From Herpomyces periplanetae (lineage: Eukaryota > Ascomycota > Laboulbeniomycetes > Herpomycetales > Herpomycetaceae): a DNA stretch of 64,000 nt. Positions 45,619 to 56,982 of the stretch are shown here, piece after piece (positions within the stretch are counted from its first letter, which is position 1; every line of letters starts with the position of its first letter). A model generated the notes under the pieces. It had not been told where the DNA came from, did no database searches, and saw only the letters and a list, made by a program, of their open reading frames with translations. The stretch is taken from NCBI GenBank assembly GCA_009733715.1, contig WMKJ01000034.1, positions 45,977 to 109,976 on the forward strand. The letters run 5' to 3'. A program made the translations under genes and the position numbers.

Positions 45619-47293
45619 CGGCCTAATGTTGGGAGAAACATTTATTTCAAATGGCCAATTTCGGTGGACGTGCAACGAGTTTCCAGCGTACACTATTGTA
45701 AACGTACATCTATATGTTGATAATTAGCTTATAGTGTCGTTTCTTATCGGCTGTTGGTGGCTACTACTTTCATTATGACATTATTGGGAAATATGGGATT
45801 TTCACACCGTCAAAACATCGCTTAACCATTGATCATTTTTTGGTGGTGGAGAATTGATTGGGTGTAATCGTTGGCGACAATAATTGGTCAAGCATGAATT
45901 TTCTTCTTTCGTTGTATTATAATGTGCGAGGAATGTTTGAACCGGGGGAAGGATTATCCTTTTAGTCTGACGATCAACTTTATGGCATACTGCAGCGTGG
46001 TGTTTGATTGCAATTGTTTTGTGGGTAATAAACTTGTAGAATATCCATTATAAGAATATTCGATGAGTTTTCTTAAAGTGACATGAATAAGTTTTTGGGA
46101 TGAATTTTTGCTTTTTGAGTTGCATAGGGGATTGATATTGTCTAAGTTGTTATGGTTATGTTTTAGATGGAATAAAAAATTCCAAATCTCAATTATTCGT
46201 GCACATAATTCACATTATTTTTACGTGAAAATTTAACTCTTCATCCCGGGCCGCCCCTTGACTCACGTTCCTGAGTTGCCTGTTTTACACTGCCATGGTT
46301 GGTTAGGCATTTTGTATTAATGTGTGACGTCATAGATGGGTGATGTAGCGTTGTATTAGCGTAACAGGGTGCTGTGATGGGAAACGGGAAGGGAAAATGA
46401 GCGGGATGGTGTTGATGCGGATTTTTGCAAAGATGAGCTAGGATCAGTTATTTGGATGAATTGAATGTATCATTAAGGGATAAAATAGTGTATAAGGGTA
46501 TAGTAAATCAGTAGAAAAGTATCGTTAGGATCCCATATGTATTGTGGTAAAAAGTAGAAGTAGTTCCAGCCGAGGTATTCGGATACATTAATTTTAATTT
46601 ACAATTTTAAACTAAACTTATGTAGTCCAAGTAACCCCGAAATTTGCATTCCCTATTTTCATTCAATCTTTATTAGATACCGTGTAAAACAAATGATGTA
46701 AGTTGAATATGTAGTAAAAGTAAAGCTACTGGAGGATAATTCAATGAAATTCAAATCAGCAGAAAATACTCTCTGTTAACAAACCTTAAGAAGCTACAAT
46801 AATTCACGCACGATGCACCATCTACCATCCATCACCGGTTTCCAACAATCATTTTCCATTTTTCACAATTCTCTCGATGCCTCGCCCCCGTCCACAACCA
46901 CGTGACTCTGGAACCACACACGTGACACAACGGGCAGGACTGCCATCGTTGATTAGTAAGTCTGTCTGAGGTGATGGAGGAAGTATTTTCCGGAAGGGGT
47001 GACTGGAGCGAGACTTGAACAACGTGAGGTGGCATTGAAAGCAAAGATTTTTAGTCGCGATAGATATTTGTCTTTTGGTTTAGGTTCTCTGGATATGGTT
47101 GATGTACAAATTGAATAATAGCGCAATCAAATCATTGAAGTGAAGATATTAGTTAATAGGACTTACTATTTAACTTTCGCAGTGGTTTTACATTCTTATG
47201 TTTCTCTAATCCGAGAGGTGCTTCTTTCCGGACACTGAACACCGCTTTCCCTATACCGGAGCCGGATGTTCGTGTTAATTTTTTTGGTTTAGC
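45619..47293. other. Intergenic, no firm gene
   Basis: AT-rich space between the flippase and SEN1. It holds a CRE-like palindrome TGACGTCA at 46325-46332 and two E-boxes near 46900. A possible tiny two-exon reading frame from an ATG at 46876 is described under findings but not called. Confidence 0.45.
46899..46926. promoter_or_regulatory. Two CACGTGAC E-boxes 20 nt apart
   Basis: Identical CACGTGAC at 46899-46906 and 46919-46926, in the same orientation, about 370-390 nt before the SEN1 start codon. A pair of identical bHLH sites about two helical turns apart suggests a real upstream activating element. Confidence 0.4.
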
Positions 47294-50200
47294 ATGTCGG
47301 ATATAATTCAAGCTTTACAGTGAGTTGGTTTGTAAAACTGTTAATGGGTTGCCTCGTCTGAATTTTATTACGCTACACTTTTATCGAGTGATGAACCACC
47401 ACATATTTTGGGGAAGAAAGCACGCAGTTTTTACCCGATAATTCGGGACATAATGAGGACTATCTTGCTGACTTTGGGTTACGGGCACGGTAACAAACTT
47501 GGGAACTAGGCAATTGCAATCATTAAACGTGGAAAGTCATTGGTTTTGCCCACGAGTTGGTGCTGATGATCCATCTGTTTATTACGATGAGGATTTAAAG
47601 GACGAAGATCGTATTAATGTTACGGAACAGTTAGTGGAACAGCGGCGTCAAAAAGTTGCTCAAACCGAAGTGAACTGTAAATTATTTCTTGAAGCTGTTA
47701 AAATCTTGGCTTTCGACGGTCAAGATGCCCAAATTTTTAAAGATTGGCTCAAAAAAAGACTCACTGAGTTACTCCAGTCATGTGAAGTTTGCATCCGAAT
47801 TTATCATCGTTTACGCGGAGATCTCAAGGTTAAGCTAGAGATTGAACATGACGCTGATGATATTACAAGCTTTTTACGAATTTTCGATCAATTTAACTTT
47901 GATAGAATCAACTCAGGCCTAGAACAAGTTTGCATGGACTTGGAAAAGTTGCCACCTAGTAAACGTGGTGTACGATGTATATCCCCCGGTGGGTTATTCG
48001 CAATTTTTGAAGCTTTATCGTGTATAGCTTACCTGAACGATGAAGCACAATTAACGAATCATTTTGATAAACCATTCAAATTGCTCGTATCCAATCGACC
48101 ACTTCGAATATGTAATCTCGTGCCAGGCGTGTTTTACTTTCTCTTTGCAAGTAATACTGATCGTTACGCGTGGGCATACTATACACTAAAATCGTACAAG
48201 AGCATTATAACTTCAAAAGATTTTGAATGGTATGTGTCAGACGCGTTAACACGAGCCATGGAACGGGTACAGCTGTATAATCTCGATCGTAATTTTTTAC
48301 CAAAGTTTTGGGATGCTGCGAAAATAATAGTTTGTCGATTAGATCGGCTGACTATTGTCCATTCACTAAAAGCATTGGAGTTGGACCTGTGTCGCCTTAT
48401 ATTGGAGCACATGTCAATCGATACATCTGGATTCAAAGATCTACTCGTAGCATTCGAGCATTTACTATTAGTAGCTCCAGACATTCTGTGGGATTCTATG
48501 GAATCTGTCGGTGCCATATCTCCCGTGACCGTGTTGGATCAAGTTTTTAATAATCGGGCATTCGAGCGAGAGTTTAGCCAACAGGAGAATGATGCAGGGT
48601 ACAGCTTGTTACGCTGGGTCCAGCCGTTTATGCAATCTACTAAAGCTATTAATCGTGTACCTGCATGTCGTACCCTGGCGCAACAACTTTTGCAAAGATT
48701 TCAAGTGGCACAATTTCCTGTAGCGTCACGTAAGGCAGCGTATGAGGCGGGAATCACTGCCTTGTTAGATACATTAGAAAAGTTGGATGAGGGTGGAGAT
48801 GATGAAAATAACGGTGGAATAGCATTTGTTGGATTTGCCACTGTTGAAGAAATTGGTGAAATATTTTATCGTCATATTGATGGAATAATTGGCCCGGGTC
48901 GAGATGCGGTATTTTATAAGTCAGACCAGGCTACATTAACGACAAAGTGTGCGCTTGTATTGGAGAAAATGGTTTCCTTGGAATCTCGTAGTTTAACAAT
49001 GGAAGCCCGACTGATTCGTATGAAAAGTTGGACTCAATTAGTTAAAGATAATGAAGGCTTGAATTTATGGCAGATTTTGGCGCAACGGTTAGATGCTACA
49101 GCGTTTTCTTTGTTAATGCATTTTATCCAGGGAGTTCAAGGTTTAGCAACGTTAGAAAAGCTTGTGATTAACAGTAGTACGGATATGGATAATGGTGACG
49201 GTGATAAAAAATGTGGCATGGGACTAAAAAAACTGTTTGGACACGCTTCCGGTCAGCAACAGCAACAAATCACCCAAAGGTTTAACGAAAAGTTTAACTG
49301 GGCAATGAAATGTACTAAGGTAATATTAGGTGAGTTATCCAAGGTTAAACGAGAGAACCTGGAAGAGAGTTTTATTCATCCTATCAGCTCACAAACTTTG
49401 TTCCTTTGTACAATCATGGGAGATGAGAGTGTGCGTCAATCAGCCATAGAATTGGTCAACCGGGTTACTGGATTGGATACACCTTGTCAGGGAATAAACT
49501 ATTTACTTAACTTGACGTATAGCACCACGTTAAGTTCGTTAGTTCGAGTTGCACGAACAGTGTTAACGACCACGGCATTTGGACCGGCCAAATATGGATT
49601 GAAGCTATGTGAAGAGAGTTTGAAGTTAGTATGCAAAAGGACTTCAAGACTCTATTATCATGAAAGTAAAGCTTTGGAGGGTTTGTGGCAAGTTTTATGG
49701 AAGCTGGTTGGCCACATATTTCGAAGTACTGAAGCTTGGAATTATATGGGCTACGAGCGAAGTAGTTTACTAGAATTTTGCCGTGAGACAATTGACTTCA
49801 CGGAAGTGTTAATAAACATAATGGATGAATTCAAGCGGATAATAGCGTCTAATCGTGAAGCAAGAATTTGTAAAGATGGAATAGATGATGGACTTGAAAA
49901 ACGATTATCAGAAGATATCCACGGTGAAGTTTATTCTATTATCAAATGGCTTCGGTTACGAGACACGGAACTTATCGCCAAAGTTGTTCGTATAGTACGT
50001 CAGGTGGTTGAATGGTTTGGTCGAATTGACGTTAGCTTGCCTGAGGAATCTAAGATATTTTTGAGAAAGATCATTACACGTCATGTTAAGTCAAAACTAA
50101 CGGAAACACAACTCGGGGTATTACGTCGGTGTATTGAAGAAAATGAGGGTTGCGTGGATAACAGCAACAGCTTAAAGAAGTTGGATTATGAAAAGTATGT

Positions 50201-53200
50201 TAACAGAGCACCTAAGCAAACGTCATTAGGAGCATGGTTAGTTACGGATAAGAGTGCAATGACGAGCTCAAATGAAGGAGGAAGTAATGTTTCGTCAACC
50301 AAGCTTGAATCAAGCACAAACGTAAACGCAAAAGCGAGTAAAATTGGGACGACTAGCGGCAAATCTCACCGATTGGGCACGAGCGCAAATACGGGAACAA
50401 GTGGATGTGTTAGCGTAACAACGAATACAGGAAGAAGTTTAATTGATGCAGCTGAAATTTCAGAATTCCGAAAAAGGCGTTTACAAGCTCAAGAGGCTAA
50501 AAAATTAAGAGATCGTATGGCAGCTTCTAAAGCCAAAGGCGGGGGTGTATGTGGATCGGCGGGAGTATTTCGAAAAGGAGGTGACATGGGTGATGCAATA
50601 TTAAGCTCTGGATCGGATGCTAGGCTAACGGCATTGGAAAACATGGCTACATCATTAAAGAAAGCAAATCGAGGCACAGGAATGATGGTATCGTCGGATG
50701 AAGAAAGCGATGAAGGTGATGATGATGAAGATGCACTTGATAGAGAGTTATTTGGTTTAGATCGTGATTTAAATGATAGTTCTATGAACCGTCGAGATCG
50801 AGATGCCGACCGGCATAAGGTTAAAGCGGCTTTAGCAGCGGGGGGATTTACCAAAGGACCATTGCGCAAGATTCGTGTTATCAGATCGACGAGAGATATG
50901 AGTGCACGCCTCACACCAGATTTATCCGTATTACATCGTAAAATTTTAGTATGGAATGTGTTTCATGAAGGTGAACGACCTCCAGACACATCTATAAATG
51001 GGAAAGATGATTATGTTCGTGTACCATTGAAATTTACAACTGTACAAGAGTATCAGCAACGTTTTGGGGCATTGATTATACTGGAAGCATGGCAAAGTGT
51101 TCTTCGTGCACGAGAAGAAAGTCTTCCAGGTAGACCTTTTGAAATGCATATTTCGGGTCGTACAAATGTTGACTCGTTTATTGAAATAACGGCTAGTGTA
51201 TCACCTGAAGATTACATGGAAGTTCCATTGACCGATGGAGATATTCTTATGTTTTCAGCGGCAATGCCGAATGAATTGCGTAAGAACCCTTGCGCCGTGG
51301 TTAATGAAGCCAAAACAGCACATTGTCTTGGGCGGGTTGGACGTACTTCCCGTCGTAAAACCCATGTTGAAATTGTCATTAAAGCAATTGCTGGCAGTGG
51401 GATTGGTGGAGGATCGGGAAGTTCAGCATTGGGACTTGTTCCAAATGGAAGTGTTTCTGCGATTCGACTACTCTCAATTATTCCTCTTGAACGAGAATAT
51501 GCCGCATTATTGGCACTTCAATATTATGATTTATGCGATGAAATTCTGGATGCACGACCGGCACCCCTACTCAAATATACCGACGTAGAATTACAACGTA
51601 TAATGCAAAACTACGATCTTAATCTTGCTCAAGCGCGAGCTTTACACTCAGCTGTAGATAATGATTCATTTACTTTAATCCAAGGACCACCAGGATCAGG
51701 CAAATCTAAAACCATTGTTGCGATTGTTGGAGCTTTACTGAGCAACACAAGTAAGAGTTCCACAACATCAACTACAATAGGCTCAGGAATGTTAATTGCT
51801 CGACCTGGCAATGATTATTCCAAAGTTTCAGCGGACTCGAGATCCCAATCCCTCAAGAAAAAGTTGCTTGTGTGCGCACCAAGCAATGCAGCAGTTGATG
51901 AATTAGTTTTACGATTTAAAAATGGAGGAATCCGATCGTTAGGTGGACAAGATCGCACAGTATCAGTGGTAAGACTTGGTCGAAGTGATGTTATTAACCC
52001 TCAGGTGGTCGATGTGACCCTTGATGAGCTAGTAGCAAGGCGCATTGCAACACCACATTCGGGTGGGAATTCTAGTGGAAATGGAGTAGATGCGAGTGGT
52101 GGAAGTGCAAGCAATCCCAACGCTAATGGAAATACAACTACATCTGGAGAGAGCATTGAGTCTGTTCTTCGACAACATCAACAGGTTTCTCAGAACTTAG
52201 CTCACGCTCGTGCGGAACTTGAAGCAAGTGGAAAAGATGTTAAGGAAACTAAAAATCAGGATAAAGATGCCGTGGATCGAGTACGTATGGCTACGGATCG
52301 AGTACGAGAACTTTCAGCCCAGAAAGAAAAGCTAAACAAGTTAATCGAAGCTATGAGAGATCGCGAAAAAGTCGAATACCAACGAGCGGAGCTAGAGAAG
52401 CGGAGAGCCAGACAAGACATTTTAGATGAAGCACAGATAATTTGCTCGACGTTAAGTGGCAGCGGGCACGAAATGTTTCAAACGATGAACATTGAATTTG
52501 AAACAGTAATACTAGACGAAGCAGCGCAATGTGTTGAGATTAGTGCGCTGATTCCATTAAAGTATGGCTGTTCACGATGTATTCTCGTGGGGGATCCCCA
52601 GCAATTGCCGCCGACAGTATTTTCACGCGAAGCTGTAAATTTGTCTTACGAGCAGAGTTTGTTTGTGCGTATCCAGAGAAATTATCCTCAGTTTGTTCAC
52701 TTGTTAGATACCCAGTACCGTATGCATCCGGATATCAGTCATTTTCCCCGTCGTGTATTTTACGAAGGCAAGCTTGTGGACGGTCCCGGTATGCTTGAAT
52801 TAAGAGCTAGTTTCTGGCATTTATCTAAACTATTAGGCCCGTACCGTTTCTTTGACGTGGAAGGACAGCATCAAACGTCATTTGCAGGATCATCAAGATC
52901 ACGAGAACATAATCAGTTGCAAGGTGATGACAGTAAAGTGGGACATTCACTAGTGAACTTTGCAGAAATCGAAATGGCGATATTGATCATTGATACCCTT
53001 GTTAAGATGCAGCCGCAGTATGATTTTTCGGGTAAGATAGGAATTATTACACCGTATAAAAGTCAGTTGCGGGAATTGCGGAATCGTTTCAAACGACACT
53101 TTGGCCTTCCATTCTTCGAAGCCATTGAATTCAACACGATTGATGCTTATCAGGGACGAGAATGTGATATCATAATTTTTTCGTGTGTTCGTGCATCTTC

Positions 53201-54086
53201 GTCGGGAGGAATCGGGTTTCTTCAAGATGTTCGGAGAGTTAATGTAGCACTAACCCGAGCCAAATCATCATTATGGCTACTTGGAAATGCAGATTCACTT
53301 ACACGAGCTCCTTTGTGGCGAGATCTACTTAATGATGCGACTAATCGCGGTTTAGTTACTCGTGGTGATATTCGACAACAACTGCACACTTGTTTGGAAC
53401 AGATCCGCACTAGTCTAGCCACTTTTCAGTCCAAGTCTTCCGAAACAACCAAAAACTCAATAACATCGTCTGCCGATTTTATGGAAATTGATGGGTACCA
53501 GGTATCAACGGGATGGATTGGCCGTATTTCTGATCACGATTTAACAGAATCCAAATCATACTTTCCCGGAAAATATTCTAACTACAGTACAGCAGATTTA
53601 TCACAAGTCAAACCTCAGACAGATTTGTACGACAATGCAGAGTGTAAGGAACAATCTGATGATGATGATGCTAAAATCAAAAAGGAAGCTGAACTTGATA
53701 ATGATGTTGTATCCTTGACTACAGAATCAAATGATTCCAGTGAAATCAGTTCAAACGTACAAGTTTGTCATGGTAGCATAGTCAACGTTAGGAAGCGGGA
53801 GCGTACTGACGATAATGGGAGTGGTCCAATGCCACGTTGCACGGCTGAGCCGGTGAAAAGTGGTGGTACGGTGGCAGAAGTTAAGTCTGAACCGGTGAAG
53901 ACCGAGCCCCAGAATAATATTACAGAAGGAAAAGGTAACGCTTTGCAAGTTTCACTACCCCATGCGACTCAGGCGCGAAATCGAGCACATGGAACTGGTT
54001 CAGCCTTGCCTGTGCCGCCGCCTCCAATGTCCAAGCGACGCAAGGCAAATCCTTTATTACAGCCGAGTAGAAATCGGCTTCGATAA
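47294..54086 (+). CDS. SEN1: Sen1-type RNA/DNA helicase
   Basis: Exon 47294-47319 (eight full codons, MSDIIQAL) and 47510-54086; intron GTGAGT..CTAG; 2200 aa, close to yeast Sen1. The long N-terminal part (residues about 10-900) is helical, HEAT-like, and binds Pol II factors in yeast. The superfamily 1B helicase core starts near 1370: LIQGPPGSGKSKT (Walker A, about 1395), LVCAPSNAAVDELV, a Ser/Asn-rich loop and a coiled prong segment, VILDEAAQ (about 1675), LVGDPQQLPPTV, LDTQYRMHP, NTIDAYQGRE and VNVALTRAK (about 1920). The C-terminus is acidic then basic, with KRRKA near the end. Sen1 terminates non-coding Pol II transcripts and removes R-loops. Ser/Gly/Asn-rich insertions make the domain borders approximate. 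Confidence 0.95.
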
Positions 54087-55389
54087 CCACTCGTGAAGAC
54101 CCATAGGGGATGGTTGAGGTTCGTGTACAAAATGCGCCTACGCCTGCGCTCTTCTTCTCTCACTAACGCGCAAACGGACCTCAAGCTGGGTGTTTGTATT
54201 GCAGCGCACATTTGTGTTCGCTCGTATGTGATGCGAGCATACGAGCGTTTACCCTTATTACGCTGCCATTTCCTATGCGTTCAATTATACCGTCTATCTG
54301 CCTGTGTAAGTGCACACACACTTGCCCTACATGGTTGGATTAAACTTTGACGCATCGATTGCACGTTAACAGTGCATAGCGTGACCGATACACCTCCTTA
54401 CCAAATCTTAAGGTCGGGAAGTGTACGCCGTATCCCATGGCTTGCCGTAGTTAAATCCAATGGATCTTGCCATGTCGTACGACTCCATTGCTTCACTCGG
54501 TAATGCCGTCTTTAAATAGTTCGCTTGATGATCTCATGCGCTACGTTACCATGAGCGTCTCTTCCCCGCGCGTCCGCGCTCTAGTACGTTACTTTAACAC
54601 CTCTGTACTCGTTGGCTATACACACTTCTAAGCGCAAACGTACACCCGCAAATATTTGTGCGTAAACGTTCAAATGTACACATGCTCACCCAGGACTCGA
54701 TGTTCTTTACACCTTTAAGCCCCTGATCATCCTTGGGTCTGGCATTCCTCAAGTGTATTGTGTACACTTTGACACTTTATGTATCACGCATATACAGCTT
54801 TGAATATAATTATCCTGCACGACAACTTTTAACTTTAACATCATTCTTTCTAACCTTTGCCTCTAGTATGTCCTGTAGGGGTTTGAACCTTACATGTACT
54901 CTGTACACATCAAATACATAGCGAATGTACGTAAAGCTTATTCTAACGCGTGAATAAAGAAAGAATTTCACATTTTAAAACTACTTCATCATCCACACGG
55001 TACAATTACCCATCCTCCCGACAATGGCTCATGTTTTTTGGGTAGTGACGAGACGCAACCCGAATATAACCAAGCAGCACTACGCACCTAATTTCCATTA
55101 CATACTACTGCACAGTTGTATATTTATTACACGAATTAGTTAGAGTGTGAGATCGTAAAATCATAAAAATTTCCTGAGGCCGTCCAAATATGATTAATAT
55201 TAACCTGGGCAGAAATTGCTCAAGATTATAGGTCCACCGCTTTTCTCACTTTAATCAACCGAATTCTTCCACGAATACACATACTTTCTCATAAAAAAAC
55301 CCCTTCCCATATGCAAAATTGGCTCAAGTCTAAGCGTATTAGCCAAGTATAGTAGTGAAATCAAATTTCATGGCCAATCAGAAATGAGA
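54087..55389. other. Convergent intergenic, no gene seen
   Basis: Between the 3' ends of SEN1 (+) and the copper transporter (-). Mixed composition. Small open stretches at 54093-54350 and 54733-54921 lack any support. Confidence 0.5.
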
Positions 55390-56332
55390 CTAATGATGAA
55401 TTTCAGCAGTCTGTCCGAATCTCCCGATAAGGAGCTCACCCAAAAAGGTTCCCGCCAAAACTGAGCAAAAATATCCAACGTTCATGGTCATTACGGCCAA
55501 CATACTGCAAAAATAGCGGCACAAGTGGGTAAAAATTAGAGAACAATGGTCAAGTAAGGGCGAGTAATAGTATAAGTATGACTTACATGAAATATGAAAG
55601 GGTAGTGATAAATGTAATGAGAAATGCACGGGGTACATCGGTGGTGAACTTCCATGATTGAGATGCAGCAAGGTATCCACTTCCTGGGAAGTTTCTGCCT
55701 TTAGATTTTGAGGTTAATGCTCCGTCCTCCAACGATGGGTTGGAGTACATCATATTACCAGATTCAGGAACTCCAGTTACAGTTCGACCATCGGAAGGGG
55801 AATCTTTTAAAGGAGATAGAGACTCCTTCTCCATGGAAGCAGAACGAATCATTGAATTTTGAGCCAATGAAGGATTTGACTGTGAAGGATATTGTTGTTT
55901 AAAAGAGAGTAAAGGAGAACGTGAACGAGCAAGACTGCGAGCTTCAAGCATACCCTTAAGGACAAAAAGAGCTCTTAATAAAGTTGCAACAACAATGAGA
56001 AATACACATGAGCCGGCAAATTCACCAGAATTTCGAGGTGTCCATGCATGGAAGTATAACGGGGTATGAATTGAGGAGAAAAAGGTCATGGGCATCCCCT
56101 CTGACATGGAATGAGAGGAATGAGTGTGAGAATGAGAATGGGGAATAGACTGAGAGTTGGGAGCGGCAAGAGATGACATATCCAAGGGACTCATATTGCC
56201 CATCATATCCATTGAAGAATCCATATTTCCACTTCCCATGTGCATAGAAGAATCTTCCATGAAACGAGCTTCGATTTGATGAATTGAGTACAAGAATAAC
56301 AATGAGATGTATGAAATAATGTTAGAGCTCAT
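55390..56332 (-). CDS. CTR-family copper transporter
   Basis: Exons 56332-55587 and 55504-55390 (- strand); intron GTAAGT..GCAG; 286 aa. An N-terminal signal-like segment (residues 1-22) is followed by a Met- and His-rich extracellular region (MEDSSMHMGSGNMDSSMDMMGNM, then HSHSHTHSSHSM) that gathers Cu(I). TM1 is about residues 107-127 (FAGSCVFLIVVATLLRALFVL). A cytosolic loop of about 90 residues follows. TM2 and TM3 lie across the splice junction: the M-x3-M of the selectivity filter is MLAVM, and GTFLG supplies the G-x3-G packing motif of TM3. Trimeric Ctr proteins import Cu(I) at the plasma membrane or out of the vacuole. The Met-rich N-terminus suits a plasma-membrane importer. Transcription is probably copper-controlled, but I saw no convincing site. 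Confidence 0.92.
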
Positions 56333-56691
56333 TGAAGAAAATTATACGAGAGAATTAACTTATGCACAAGTTAAAAATAAGATTCGACAAACGGTGATAA
56401 AAACTACGGGATTAAAGAGAAATGGAAATTGATGAAGCCCTAATAAAAGTGTAAATTTTAAACAATACTACAACCATTCAACGCGAAGTATCGTATAATC
56501 AGCCTGAGAAAATATGAACAAGATAAAGATAATCAGCCGAACCGGGTAGCTAAGAAAAGCTATACGATACCGACCAAAACTAAAAAAAAACTATTTCAAT
56601 GATGTGAAAGAAAGTTAACCAGAAAAGGAACGCGGCAGCGGAGCAAGGGAATTTATATTTATGTAGGAAGATGGGAGTTGCTCCTTCCAAA
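56333..56691. other. Intergenic, no gene seen
   Basis: AT-rich 5' flank of the copper transporter gene; no further feature recognised. Confidence 0.45.
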
Positions 56692-56982
56692 TCACATCTG
56701 TCGAATTAGGGAATTGCTGTAAAAAGGGGTAACCACTGTAACCGAGAGAAATTCAGGAAGGTGAGCTAATATTCCGAAGGAAATTGCTACTAGACCTGAA
56801 ACTTCAAAGGAAGGAGCTTCTGGGGAGCCGGTCCAAGTGCGAGAATTTAAAGACAGACGGAGACAAGAATCAGAGGTGGTGGAGAGGACGGAGGGGCGGA
56901 CAGTGCGGGTTAAGGATGGATAAAAACTTGATAAAATGGCTAAACGTGACTTATAGTTTTCTATACGTTGGAATACAGGCAT
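56692..56982 (-). CDS. Small hypothetical protein with one membrane segment
   Basis: 96 codons from an ATG on the - strand. The first half is Arg/Ser-rich with few acidic residues, which could be a mitochondrial targeting region. A hydrophobic stretch follows (SGLVAISFGILAHLPEFLSV, about residues 60-80). I recognise no family. Introns may alter either end. The opposite strand has an overlapping open stretch from a TTG, which I regard as a shadow. Support is weak: a normal ATG, a plausible layout and nothing more. Confidence 0.35.
   Translation of the reverse strand: MPVFQRIENYKSRLAILSSFYPSLTRTVRPSVLSTTSDSCLRLSLNSRTWTGSPEAPSFEVSGLVAISFGILAHLPEFLSVTVVTPFYSNSLIRQM

Noticed and set aside
46832-47044. 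- strand frame with CPLCHVCGS, resembling a zinc finger
   Set aside because: Start is weak, spacing fits no known finger, and the Cys codons arise from the CACGTGAC/CACA-rich E-box sequence on the + strand.
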